This document shows, piece after piece, positions 24,960 to 32,911 of a stretch of DNA of 64,000 nucleotides. Where the stretch lies: NCBI RefSeq assembly GCF_000265385.1, contig NC_018013.1:771001-835000 (forward strand), read 5' to 3'. Position numbers and translations under genes: made by a program. The DNA is from Aequorivita sublithincola DSM 14238. Lineage in GTDB: Bacteria > Bacteroidota > Bacteroidia > Flavobacteriales > Flavobacteriaceae. Position 1 is the stretch's first letter; each line of letters starts with the position of its first letter. The notes under the pieces were generated by a model, which saw only the letters and a list, made by a program, of their open reading frames with translations, ran no database searches and had not been told where the DNA came from.

Positions 24960-25859
24960 ATGAGCTTCGCAAAACTGGCTAACTTCCTTTCTCAGCCTTA
25001 TCCTTTTTACTATCGAGGAAAAACTTTGCTCGTAATTTCTTCGTGTATTTTTGCACTTACATTTCTCTTCAATTATTTTTTTCAACCTTTTCAAGTGAAT
25101 CTTTCAGAGCACAGAATGGGTTATGAATGGATTTGCCTTATTCACGCCTTGATTCCTTCACTTTTGTTTTTAATCATCTTTTCATTGGTTCAGCAAATCA
25201 ATGATATTGATGACAAATGGAATGTAAAAGAAGAGATTTTAGGGATATTTGGTTATTTAATTCTCGTGGGAATTTTCAATTTCTTGGTTCGCGATTTTAT
25301 TTATAATAATCCTGATAATTGGTCACTTCACCATTTCTGGGTTGAATTGAAAAACACATTACTCGCCGGAATTTTATTTATCTTTATCTTTATTCCTTTG
25401 AATTTTAAACGTCTTTACGATCGTTACAAAGAAAAATCTGCAAAACTAATTCCTTTTCAATCTTCACTGAAACCTTCTGAAATTGAAACTTCAATTCCTA
25501 TAAAAACACAATTGATAGCTGATGATTTTGAACTAGAAATCCAACAATTTCTTTTCGCAAAAGCCGAAAAAAATTACTTAGAAATCTTTTTCGAAAACGA
25601 AATCAAAAACGAAATCGAAATTCAGAAATTGGTAAAGAGAATCACGCTAACTCAACTTGAAAGTCAATTAAATGATTTTGGTTTTGTAGTGAAAATCCAC
25701 CGTTCGTATTTAGTTAACCTAAAAAAAGTTGAAAGCATCTCTGGGAATGCACAAGGCTATCAATTAAGACTAAAGAATTTCGAAAGTTCAATTCCAGTTT
25801 CTCGAAGTAATATTTCAACTTTTGAAGAAAAGATGAAGTTTTTGACCCATACTTCTTGA
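24960..25859 (+). CDS. LytTR-domain transcriptional regulator with membrane domain
   Basis: This 299-residue protein has four hydrophobic helices in residues 20-160 and a LytTR DNA-binding domain at about 190-295: FLFAKAEKNYLEIFFENE, LTQLESQLNDFGFVVKIHRSYLVNLKKVESI, then LKNFESSIPVSRSN. Membrane-LytTR fusions without a receiver domain are common in Bacteroidota and may sense through the membrane domain. No obvious target operon is adjacent. Confidence 0.85.
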   Translation: MSFAKLANFLSQPYPFYYRGKTLLVISSCIFALTFLFNYFFQPFQVNLSEHRMGYEWICLIHALIPSLLFLIIFSLVQQINDIDDKWNVKEEILGIFGYLILVGIFNFLVRDFIYNNPDNWSLHHFWVELKNTLLAGILFIFIFIPLNFKRLYDRYKEKSAKLIPFQSSLKPSEIETSIPIKTQLIADDFELEIQQFLFAKAEKNYLEIFFENEIKNEIEIQKLVKRITLTQLESQLNDFGFVVKIHRSYLVNLKKVESISGNAQGYQLRLKNFESSIPVSRSNISTFEEKMKFLTHTS

Positions 25860-25947
25860 GGCTTGTCCCAAAAGCTTGTTATTCATCCCAAGCATTTTAT
25901 TCTCTCAAATTTCAGATTTAAGTTTGCTTAAAATTAAACTGTAAATT

Positions 25948-26523
25948 ATGGAACAAGCCAAAATAGCACTGCGTATTGCCTGGATAGTATTTCTAATCGT
26001 TTGGATACTTGGAGCACTTCAAACCAAAAAAACTGATAATCAAGAACCGCTTCTAAAACGTTTTTTGTGGTATTGGTTACCACTAATTATTGCAGGTCTA
26101 CTTTTAGGTCCAACCGAATGGTTTATGGGTATGTGGATAAGAGAAAATTTTGTAGAACATACCGATTTGGTTGGAATTACAGGTGCAAGTATCGCTTGGC
26201 TGGGAACTTTGCTCGCTTGCTGGTCGCGCTTGCTACTTGGAAAAAACTGGAGTGTTTCTGTTCAGTTGAAGGAAGGCCATGAACTTATAACAAAGGGACC
26301 TTATAAAATTATTCGTCATCCAATTTACACTGCGATATTGCTTCTCTTTTTGGGTAATATACTAATTGTGGGCGATTACCGTGGAATTTTGGCAATAGTA
26401 ATCGTTTTTGTTTCCCTTTGGCGAAAATTGAAACTGGAAGAGCTGTGGCTTGCAGAATATTTTGGAGAAGGTTACTTAATTTATAAAGCAAAAAGCAAAG
26501 CGTTGTTTCCTTGGGTTTTATGA
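25948..26523 (+). CDS. Isoprenylcysteine carboxyl methyltransferase-like membrane protein
   Basis: This 191-residue protein has five hydrophobic segments. The ICMT/PEMT hallmark ELITKGPYKIIRHPIYTAIL at about residues 110-130 and a late Glu-rich EELWLAEYFGEGY near the SAM pocket are present. Bacterial members methylate unknown small molecules or lipids. It is alone on its transcript. Confidence 0.8.
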   Translation: MEQAKIALRIAWIVFLIVWILGALQTKKTDNQEPLLKRFLWYWLPLIIAGLLLGPTEWFMGMWIRENFVEHTDLVGITGASIAWLGTLLACWSRLLLGKNWSVSVQLKEGHELITKGPYKIIRHPIYTAILLLFLGNILIVGDYRGILAIVIVFVSLWRKLKLEELWLAEYFGEGYLIYKAKSKALFPWVL

Positions 26524-26558
26524 TTTAAGGTTGCATAAGAAGTTTTTAAAATCATTAG

Positions 26559-26587
26559 AATTTATTATTCTATCTTTATAATAAATT
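26559..26587 (+). promoter_or_regulatory. Operator-like inverted repeat of YefM/RelE operon
   Basis: Perfect 10-bp inverted repeat AATTTATTAT / ATAATAAATT with a 9-base spacer, containing a near -7 box TATCTTTA (26571-26578). It lies 20 bases before the antitoxin start. Confidence 0.55.
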
Positions 26588-26606
26588 CCTAAAAAACTTA
26601 AAAAGT

Positions 26607-26798
26607 ATGGAAACGCAATATGTAACAGATAAAAAAGGAAAAAAGGTTGCCGTAATACTTTCTATTGAAGAATACCAAAAAATGCTAGAGGAACTTGAAG
26701 CCGTAGATGATATAAAACTATACGATGAAGCTAAAAAAAATCAAGAAGAATCAATAGTCGCCGAAGAAGCTTTTAAATCAATTGAAAAAAACCGTTAA
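26607..26798 (+). CDS. YefM/Phd-like antitoxin
   Basis: This 63-residue protein opens with a short strand-turn-strand (YVTDKKGKKVAVILSIEEYQKMLEEL) that is the Phd/YefM DNA-binding and dimer domain, followed by an acidic tail for toxin neutralisation. It lies 11 bases before the toxin gene. Confidence 0.82.
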   Translation: METQYVTDKKGKKVAVILSIEEYQKMLEELEAVDDIKLYDEAKKNQEESIVAEEAFKSIEKNR

Positions 26799-26809
26799 TA
26801 GTTAGATGA

Positions 26810-27061
26810 ATGACTTATAAGGTTTCCATAAAGAAAAGCGCTGTAAAAATTTTAAATAAAATTCAAGAACCTTATTATTCTTCTATTAAATCTTCAATAC
26901 TCCAATTAGGAGAAAATCCCCGACCACAGGGATATATAAAGTTAAAAGGACGAGAAGCTTACCGTATTCGAATTTCAGATTACAGAATAATTTATGAAAT
27001 TTTCGATAATGAATTAATAGTAGATGTTGTTGCTTTAGGCCATCGAAAAGATATTTATTAA
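26810..27061 (+). CDS. RelE/YoeB-like toxin
   Basis: This 83-residue protein matches RelE toxins: VSIKKSAVKILNKI, then the basic stretch KLKGREAYRIRISDYRIIYEI and VVALGHRKDIY. Such toxins cleave mRNA at the ribosome. The conserved arginines (R in YRIR and the terminal HRKDIY) are present, so it is probably active. Its stop lies two bases from the convergent PhnA gene. Confidence 0.85.
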   Translation: MTYKVSIKKSAVKILNKIQEPYYSSIKSSILQLGENPRPQGYIKLKGREAYRIRISDYRIIYEIFDNELIVDVVALGHRKDIY

Positions 27062-27063
27062 AA

Positions 27064-27648
27064 TTAAATCTTCTTCACAAAATCAGTAATAAGCACAATT
27101 TGCTGACCGTCCACTTTCCCTTCAATGTATTTTTCGTTTTCGTGATCTAAGGAAATCCTACGAACGGCCGTTCCCTGTTTGGCAACCATACTGCTACCTT
27201 TTACTTTTAAGTCTTTAATTAACACTACAGAATCACCAGCTTCTAAAATTACGCCGTTGCTATCACGGTGAATAAGTTTTTCGCCTCTGGCGTCTTCAAC
27301 TCCAGCTTTTGCCCATTCCTTGGTTTCATCTTCCAGATACATCATGTCTAGCAAATCTTGTGGCCAGCCTTCAGCTTTTAAACGATTTAGCATACGCCAA
27401 GCCACAACTTGAACGGCCGGAACAGTGCTCCACATACTATCATTTAAACAACGCCAATGGTTAGATTCTACTTTTTCGGGATCTTCAATTTGGTCATTGC
27501 AAGTAGTACAGATTAAAATACTTGTATCGGCAACATCTGTTGGCGAGTTTGGCACTTCAAAAACAGTTAGGTTTTCTTCGTTTCCACATAGCTCACATTT
27601 ATTGTCGCTTCGCTGCTGTAGTTCTTTCTCTAGGCTCATCTTGTTCAA
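27064..27648 (-). CDS. PhnA-domain zinc-ribbon protein
   Basis: This 194-residue protein has an N-terminal zinc ribbon with two CxxC pairs, CELCG and CTTC, and a C-terminal PhnA domain with DSNGVILEAGDSVVLIKDLKVKGSS. Despite the historical name, this family is not shown to act on phosphonates in general. It is about 40 residues longer than the E. coli protein because of a middle segment with MLNRLKAEGWPQD. Confidence 0.85.
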   Translation of the reverse strand: MNKMSLEKELQQRSDNKCELCGNEENLTVFEVPNSPTDVADTSILICTTCNDQIEDPEKVESNHWRCLNDSMWSTVPAVQVVAWRMLNRLKAEGWPQDLLDMMYLEDETKEWAKAGVEDARGEKLIHRDSNGVILEAGDSVVLIKDLKVKGSSMVAKQGTAVRRISLDHENEKYIEGKVDGQQIVLITDFVKKI

Positions 27649-27797
27649 ATTTTGGCAAATATAGCTGAAAGTAGACGATGAACGGTAAAGGTTTTAAAAA
27701 CCTTTGTTATCCGCTTTTTTATCATTTCAAAATACATTTTGTGACTTGAAGTTTATATTTTTATAAAACCTTAGAAAATCAAAATCAAGCTCAAATC

Positions 27798-30245
27798 ATG
27801 AAAACTTCAAATACTCATCTTTCAAAATCTAAATTGAGCTTTATTTTTATTCTATTTTTTACGTTTTCAGTTTTAAGTCAAAATAAAAACGAAAAAAGTG
27901 ATTTGGTTTTTTTTTATAAAAATTACACCGAACTGCCACGAGAAATAAGTTATGCACACCTCAACAAAACAACTTATCTAAAAGGAGAAATTATGGCTTT
28001 TACAGTCTATGTTTTTGGCAAAAACACTAAAAAAACTTCTACTACAGCCACTAACTTGTACTGCACAATTTCCGACGAAAACAATAGAATCGTAAAAAGT
28101 GAGATGATTTTAGCAGCCAATGGCGTTGCAAACGGGTCGTTTCAAATTGATAGTCTTTTCACTTCGGGGGAATATACTTTTAAAGCATACACCAATTGGA
28201 TGCGAAATTTTGATGAACAAAACCAGTATGTACAGAAACTAAAAATCATTGATACCGAGGCGGAAAATATTCCAAAAATCAAAGTAACAAATTCAAACAT
28301 TGATGCGCAATTTCTGCCAGAAGGTGGACATTTTGTTGTTGATGTAAAAAATAGCGTAGGTGTAATTGTAAAAGATGATCTTGGTTTTGGGGTTCCAAAT
28401 GCTACTGGAAAAGTAGTGGATTCAGAAAATAAAACACTTATTGATTTTAAAACAAATCAATTCGGAATTGGAAAGTTCACTTTTACCCCAAATGCCATCA
28501 GCAACAACAAAGTAATTCTAGATTTCAACGGAACAAAACAAACCTTTTCATTAGAAAAAGCAGAAAGTACGGGCATTGCATTAACGATGAACGATTTAGA
28601 AAACAAGGTTGCTTTGTCTTTACGAATCAATGAAAACACGCTAAAACAGATAGCCAATCAAGAATACACTTTAGCAATACACAACGGAAGTGTTTTAAAA
28701 ACAATAGCCATTAATTTTGAAAAAACCACGGAAGTTGTAAAAATGATCAAGTATGAAGATTTGAATCCAGGCATTAATATTTTCACACTTTTTGATGAAG
28801 AAAACCACCCGATTTTAGAACGTCTTTTCTTTAAATATGAAGGAATCAATTTGCTGACTGCGGAAAACCCACAAATTGTAACCACCAACGATTCAATAAA
28901 AATTAAAATTCCCATAAATAATATTGACAAGAATTTAGCAAACAACTTCAGTGTTTCTGTACTTCCTGAGGAAACAAAATCTTACAACCCAAATAACAAT
29001 ATTATTTCTGAAACTTACCTAAAGCCGTACATTAAGAGTTATATCGAAAATTCAGCCTATTATTTTACAGATATTACTCGCAAAAAGAAATTTGAACTAG
29101 ACAATGTACTTATAGCCCAAGGCTGGAGCAGTTATGATTGGAATACCGTTTTTAACCATCCGCCAAAAGCACTTTATGGATATGAAAACGGCATCAGCTT
29201 TAGAGCAAATATTAACGACAAAAGAGCTTCAGAGTATATGATGTACGCTACCATAAACAATGAAATGCAACTTTTTCGCGTGAATGAAAGTGATACGGAT
29301 TTTGGTGCGGTTGGTCTTTATCCAATGGATAACGAAGTAATACGATTTAGCTCGGTGAAGAAGAACAATCATATTGATAGACCAAATCTATATTTACAAT
29401 TTTCCCCTTCAAAAGTTCCAGACATTAAAAATGTGGGGAATACTGCGCCATTGCTGAAGAAAAGTGCAAATAACATAAGTTGGGAAAACACAATGTTTCA
29501 AAGCAGTTGGGACAAAGCAGAGCAACTTGACGCAGTTACTATAAAAACAGATAAGGTTTTGTCGCGTGAAGATAAATTGACCAGAACCGCATTTGGAAAA
29601 GCGTACGTTGTAGATGACAATATTCGAAAATCGTATGTTTATCTTAGTGACTTTATTAGAACCAAAGGATTCACCGTAAATGAAACCATGGGACAACTAC
29701 TCATATACAATCCCCGTCCTGTATCATTTGGCCAAGGTGAGACAATTACCACAAAAGGCACACTCGCCAATACCACCAATACTTCCGTTAAAACCAAGCC
29801 AGTTATTATTTATTTCAACAATATCAAGCTGACCAATACAGATATGTTATATAAATACTCAATGGAAGATGTAGATTATATTCTTATGGATAAATCAGGA
29901 ACTAGTGAAGGAGGAGTTGGGGCACCTGGTGTGATTAAAATATTTACCAATCCCACTACTTCCCAAAGCAAAATGAAAATAAATGCATCCCAAGAAGTTT
30001 CCGCTCCATTGACATTTAGCGGGCCAAAAAAGTTTTACACTCCAGCATACACTTCTTATCAAAGTTTATTTTATCAGCAATATGGGATAATTGGATGGTT
30101 TCCGAGACTTACAATTCAAGCAGATGGAAATATACAATTTAAAATTCCACATCAATTAATTAAGAACGTATCCGTTTTTATCGAAGGGATTGCAAATGAC
30201 GGTAGTTTTATTTCTACGGAAAAGATTATTCCTTTAGAAAATTAG
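27798..30245 (+). CDS. Envelope protein with MG2-like and TonB-plug-like domains
   Basis: This 815-residue protein has a signal peptide (ending VLSQ) and an N-terminal MG2-like domain: ISYAHLNKTTYLKGEIMAFTVYV, then SLFTSGEYTFKAYTNWMRN. Several beta domains follow. Near the C-terminus YSMEDVDYILMDKSGTSEGG then APGVIKIFTN resembles the TonB receptor plug sequence IEVLKGP...GVIIITT, but no beta-barrel follows. It may bind a surface partner or a SusC-like receptor. It precedes the BlaI/M56 pair by 145 bases on the same strand, but the operators between them argue for separate transcription. Confidence 0.7.
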   Translation: MKTSNTHLSKSKLSFIFILFFTFSVLSQNKNEKSDLVFFYKNYTELPREISYAHLNKTTYLKGEIMAFTVYVFGKNTKKTSTTATNLYCTISDENNRIVKSEMILAANGVANGSFQIDSLFTSGEYTFKAYTNWMRNFDEQNQYVQKLKIIDTEAENIPKIKVTNSNIDAQFLPEGGHFVVDVKNSVGVIVKDDLGFGVPNATGKVVDSENKTLIDFKTNQFGIGKFTFTPNAISNNKVILDFNGTKQTFSLEKAESTGIALTMNDLENKVALSLRINENTLKQIANQEYTLAIHNGSVLKTIAINFEKTTEVVKMIKYEDLNPGINIFTLFDEENHPILERLFFKYEGINLLTAENPQIVTTNDSIKIKIPINNIDKNLANNFSVSVLPEETKSYNPNNNIISETYLKPYIKSYIENSAYYFTDITRKKKFELDNVLIAQGWSSYDWNTVFNHPPKALYGYENGISFRANINDKRASEYMMYATINNEMQLFRVNESDTDFGAVGLYPMDNEVIRFSSVKKNNHIDRPNLYLQFSPSKVPDIKNVGNTAPLLKKSANNISWENTMFQSSWDKAEQLDAVTIKTDKVLSREDKLTRTAFGKAYVVDDNIRKSYVYLSDFIRTKGFTVNETMGQLLIYNPRPVSFGQGETITTKGTLANTTNTSVKTKPVIIYFNNIKLTNTDMLYKYSMEDVDYILMDKSGTSEGGVGAPGVIKIFTNPTTSQSKMKINASQEVSAPLTFSGPKKFYTPAYTSYQSLFYQQYGIIGWFPRLTIQADGNIQFKIPHQLIKNVSVFIEGIANDGSFISTEKIIPLEN

Positions 30246-30326
30246 TCCTAAACAGCCCCTTACTATTTCCAACTGATTACTGCAAAGAAGGAAAATTTTG
30301 GATTTTGGAATTTGATATTTTAACAC

Positions 30327-30342
30327 TTCTACACTTGTAGAA
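30327..30342 (+). promoter_or_regulatory. BlaI-type operator, site 1
   Basis: Palindrome TTCTACA-CT-TGTAGAA. Its TTG (30335-30337) is also the likely -33 element of the promoter whose -7 box lies in site 2, 20 bases on. Confidence 0.75.
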
Positions 30343-30354
30343 TTAAAATATTTA

Positions 30355-30370
30355 CTCTACGTTTGTAGAA
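30355..30370 (+). promoter_or_regulatory. BlaI-type operator, site 2, with embedded -7 box
   Basis: CTCTACG-TT-TGTAGAA is a second copy with two changes in the left arm, 28 bp centre-to-centre from site 1. The -7 box TACGTTTG (30358-30365) is inside it, so repressor binding at both sites would cover both promoter elements. Confidence 0.75.
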
Positions 30371-30390
30371 ACAAATTCAATCTTTCATAA

Positions 30391-30756
30391 ATGACACTCT
30401 CAAACGCCGAAGAACAACTAATGCAATTCCTCTGGAAAAAGGAACGCGCCTTAATGAAAGAGCTAATAGATGCTTATCCAGACCCAAAACCTGCAACCAC
30501 AACTGTGGCAACACTTTTAAAGCGAATGCAGGACAAAAATTTTGTAGATTATAAACAACTAGGTCGCTCGCGTGAATACTTTCCATTGGTGAAAAAGAAA
30601 GATTATTTCTCAAAACACGTAAATGGATTGATTAAAAATTTCTTCAACAATAGCCCGTCACAATTTGCTTCATTTTTTACTGAAGAAACCAATCTTTCCA
30701 AAAAAGAGTTGGAAGAATTAAAGACCTTGATTGATTCTGAAATTAAAAAGAAATGA
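30391..30756 (+). CDS. BlaI/MecI/CopY-family repressor
   Basis: This 121-residue protein has the BlaI winged helix: LSNAEEQLMQFLWKKERALMKELIDAYPDPKPATTTVATLLKRMQDKNFVDYKQLGRSREYFPLV, followed by a C-terminal dimerisation helix. In this family a membrane M56 peptidase removes the repressor when a signal is sensed. The next gene encodes exactly such a peptidase, overlapping by four bases (ATGA). Confidence 0.9.
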   Translation: MTLSNAEEQLMQFLWKKERALMKELIDAYPDPKPATTTVATLLKRMQDKNFVDYKQLGRSREYFPLVKKKDYFSKHVNGLIKNFFNNSPSQFASFFTEETNLSKKELEELKTLIDSEIKKK

Positions 30757-32585
30757 TGATGGAAATGTACCTATTAAAATCCGCAGTCTGCCTCACCGTA
30801 CTTTTCGTCTTTTACAAATTGGTTTTGGAAAATACTTCTGTCCATAATTTTAAGCGTTTTTATCTTTTCGGAAGTTTATTGGTTTCTTTTACAATTCCGC
30901 TTATCACTTTTACTACTTATATTGAAGCATCGCTGTTTACCACGGTTTTCGCTGAACGAAATTCACAAATTATTATATCAGAACCTGAAGACGTTGTTAA
31001 TTACTGGCGGTTTGTTATATGGACTATTTATGGTTTGGGTGTTTTGTTTTTCAGTGTAAAGTTTTTTAAAAATCTTTTCACTTTAGTTGAAAAAATAAAG
31101 AAGAACCCAAAATTTAAAAATCATAGTTTTATAAATATTCTTCTAAGTGAAAATGTAATCCCTCATACTTTCTTCAATTACATTTTTCTAAACAAAACAC
31201 AATTTGAAAACCACGAAATTCCTGAAGAAGTGATGCTTCACGAAGAAACCCACGCGCGCCAAAAACATAGTTTGGACGTAATCTTTGTTGAAATTCTACA
31301 AATTGTGTTTTGGTTCAATCCCTTGTTTTATTTCATAAAAAGAAGCATCAAATTAAACCACGAGTTTTTAGCTGATCACGCAGTTTTGAACGCTGGCATA
31401 GAAACTTCAGCATATCAAAAAATATTACTGGCATTCTCATCAAATGCTTTAACGCCTTCATTGGCACATTCACTCAATTATTCATCCATCAAAAAACGAT
31501 TTACAGTTATGAAAACACACACATCTAAAAGAGCCATTTGGTTAAGAAGTTTATTGCTATTGCCATTGCTTTCCATATTGATTTATGGATTTAGCACGAA
31601 AGAAGTTTTAATAGAACAAACTCAAAAAAGTACTGTTTTTACCACAGACACTATTGAAGATATTAGGGTTGTTATTGATAAAAACTCTAAACTAACTTTA
31701 AACGGAATTCCTGTTGAATTGACTGATCTTAAAACAGAAATCAATAAACGAAATACACATTTAACAACCGAGCAAAAGCAAAAATATATTTCTGCGAATG
31801 TGGGGTTTTATAATGAAAAGGATAAAGTTTTAGCTGAAAATATAACAGAAATATTTTATGCGAATAACCTGAGAAACCTAAGCATGTCTAATATAAAAAA
31901 CTTGGAAGATGCCAATTTGGACACAAACGTTATAGTAAATTCATATTCAGGAAAAACTACTGAAGAAGCTGAAGTTTTGCACAAAGCGTATTTAAAAGAT
32001 CTTGAGAAATTTAAAGCGGCAAAAGCTAATGTGAAAAATGATGAAAACAATCCGTGGTCAGTTCAAGTTGGCGAACCTGAAGAAAGAGACGAAAATACAG
32101 GGAAAATTATTCAACAAAAAGCAACCAAAGCTGAAATTGCAGAATACAACAAGCTGGCAAAAAAATACAATGATATTGACATTGAAAAACGTATAATCAA
32201 AAAGAACGATTTAGCTCGCTTGGAATTCATTTACAAAAAAATGAGTGACGAACAAAAAGCAAATGCAGAACCATTTCCGGAGTGTATTCCACCACCACCA
32301 CCACCACCACCACCACCACCACCACCACCGCCACCACCACCACCAACCTTTTCAATTTCAGAAGACCAAAAGAAATTCAGTGAAGCAACGTATTACTATA
32401 AAGGAGAGTTAATCACTTATGAAAGGGCAAACGAGCTACTCGAAAAAAACAATAATCTAGGGATTTATATAGACAAGTCAGGGAGTTATCCGGGCACCAT
32501 TCATTTATACGAAGAACCTTTTGATATAACTAAAATTGTTGTTCCAAAACCTCCAAAAGCACCTTCTGTAGAAAACGAAAATTAA
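30753..32585 (+). CDS. BlaR1/M56-like membrane metallopeptidase with Pro-rich linker
   Basis: This 610-residue protein has four predicted membrane helices in its first 310 residues and the M56 zinc motif MLHEETHARQKH, with ILQIVFWFNPLFYFIKR and the later HEFLADHAVL. After the fourth helix (RSLLLLPLLSILIYGF) comes a long external part with a polyproline tract of 19 residues and a repeat-like domain (FSEATYYYKGELITYERANELLEKNNNLGIYI). The N-terminus has several candidate ATGs (30753-30765); the first overlaps blaI. It should cleave or trigger release of the repressor. No penicillin-binding sensor domain is evident, so the signal may not be a beta-lactam. Confidence 0.87.
   Translation: MMMEMYLLKSAVCLTVLFVFYKLVLENTSVHNFKRFYLFGSLLVSFTIPLITFTTYIEASLFTTVFAERNSQIIISEPEDVVNYWRFVIWTIYGLGVLFFSVKFFKNLFTLVEKIKKNPKFKNHSFINILLSENVIPHTFFNYIFLNKTQFENHEIPEEVMLHEETHARQKHSLDVIFVEILQIVFWFNPLFYFIKRSIKLNHEFLADHAVLNAGIETSAYQKILLAFSSNALTPSLAHSLNYSSIKKRFTVMKTHTSKRAIWLRSLLLLPLLSILIYGFSTKEVLIEQTQKSTVFTTDTIEDIRVVIDKNSKLTLNGIPVELTDLKTEINKRNTHLTTEQKQKYISANVGFYNEKDKVLAENITEIFYANNLRNLSMSNIKNLEDANLDTNVIVNSYSGKTTEEAEVLHKAYLKDLEKFKAAKANVKNDENNPWSVQVGEPEERDENTGKIIQQKATKAEIAEYNKLAKKYNDIDIEKRIIKKNDLARLEFIYKKMSDEQKANAEPFPECIPPPPPPPPPPPPPPPPPPPTFSISEDQKKFSEATYYYKGELITYERANELLEKNNNLGIYIDKSGSYPGTIHLYEEPFDITKIVVPKPPKAPSVENEN
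32289..32345 (+). repeat. CCA/CCG microsatellite encoding 19 prolines
   Basis: Nineteen proline codons, 18 CCA and one CCG, inside the M56 peptidase. Slippage would change linker length in frame without truncation. Confidence 0.95.
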
Positions 32586-32786
32586 TATACGCCTTCACAG
32601 TCGCCGCCCGCTCCAAATTCAGATCCTGTAGAATATATAAAGGAACTAGCAAAAAGAGTCGCAAATTTTTATATATGCCAGCATAAATACAGCAAGGAAG
32701 AAGCAATTAAAAGGGTTTAAAAAAGCACTAATGAAGTAACAATAGATGTTAGCAAATACTCAGATGTTCACTTGGGCGGGTGCTAA
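32586..32786 (+). pseudogene. Eroded C-terminal extension of the M56 peptidase
   Basis: The same frame continues past the stop at 32583 with a coding-like stretch: PAPNSDPVEYIKELAKRV, then ANFYICQHKYSKEEAIKRV, a second stop at 32718, then STNEVTIDVSKYSDVHLGGC and a stop at 32784. The middle part resembles the repeat just before the first stop (YYYKGELITYERANELLE). The natural reading is that an ancestral longer protein had a second repeat, now cut off by two nonsense mutations. Confidence 0.6.
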
Positions 32787-32857
32787 ATGAATTTGGCAAT
32801 TTATCTACAAGGAGATTGCTTCGTGCCTCGCAATTACAACTTGCAGAAATTATTAAA

Positions 32858-32895
32858 AAAAATGCTTTCAGATTTTAAAATCTGAAAGCATTTTT
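32858..32895. terminator. Bidirectional terminator, 38-bp perfect palindrome
   Basis: AAAAATGCTTTCAGATTTT and its exact complement abut without loss, ending in T-runs on both strands. It lies between the convergent M56 and M1 peptidase genes. Confidence 0.9.
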
Positions 32896-32911
32896 ATTTC
32901 GGGTAAACCTA

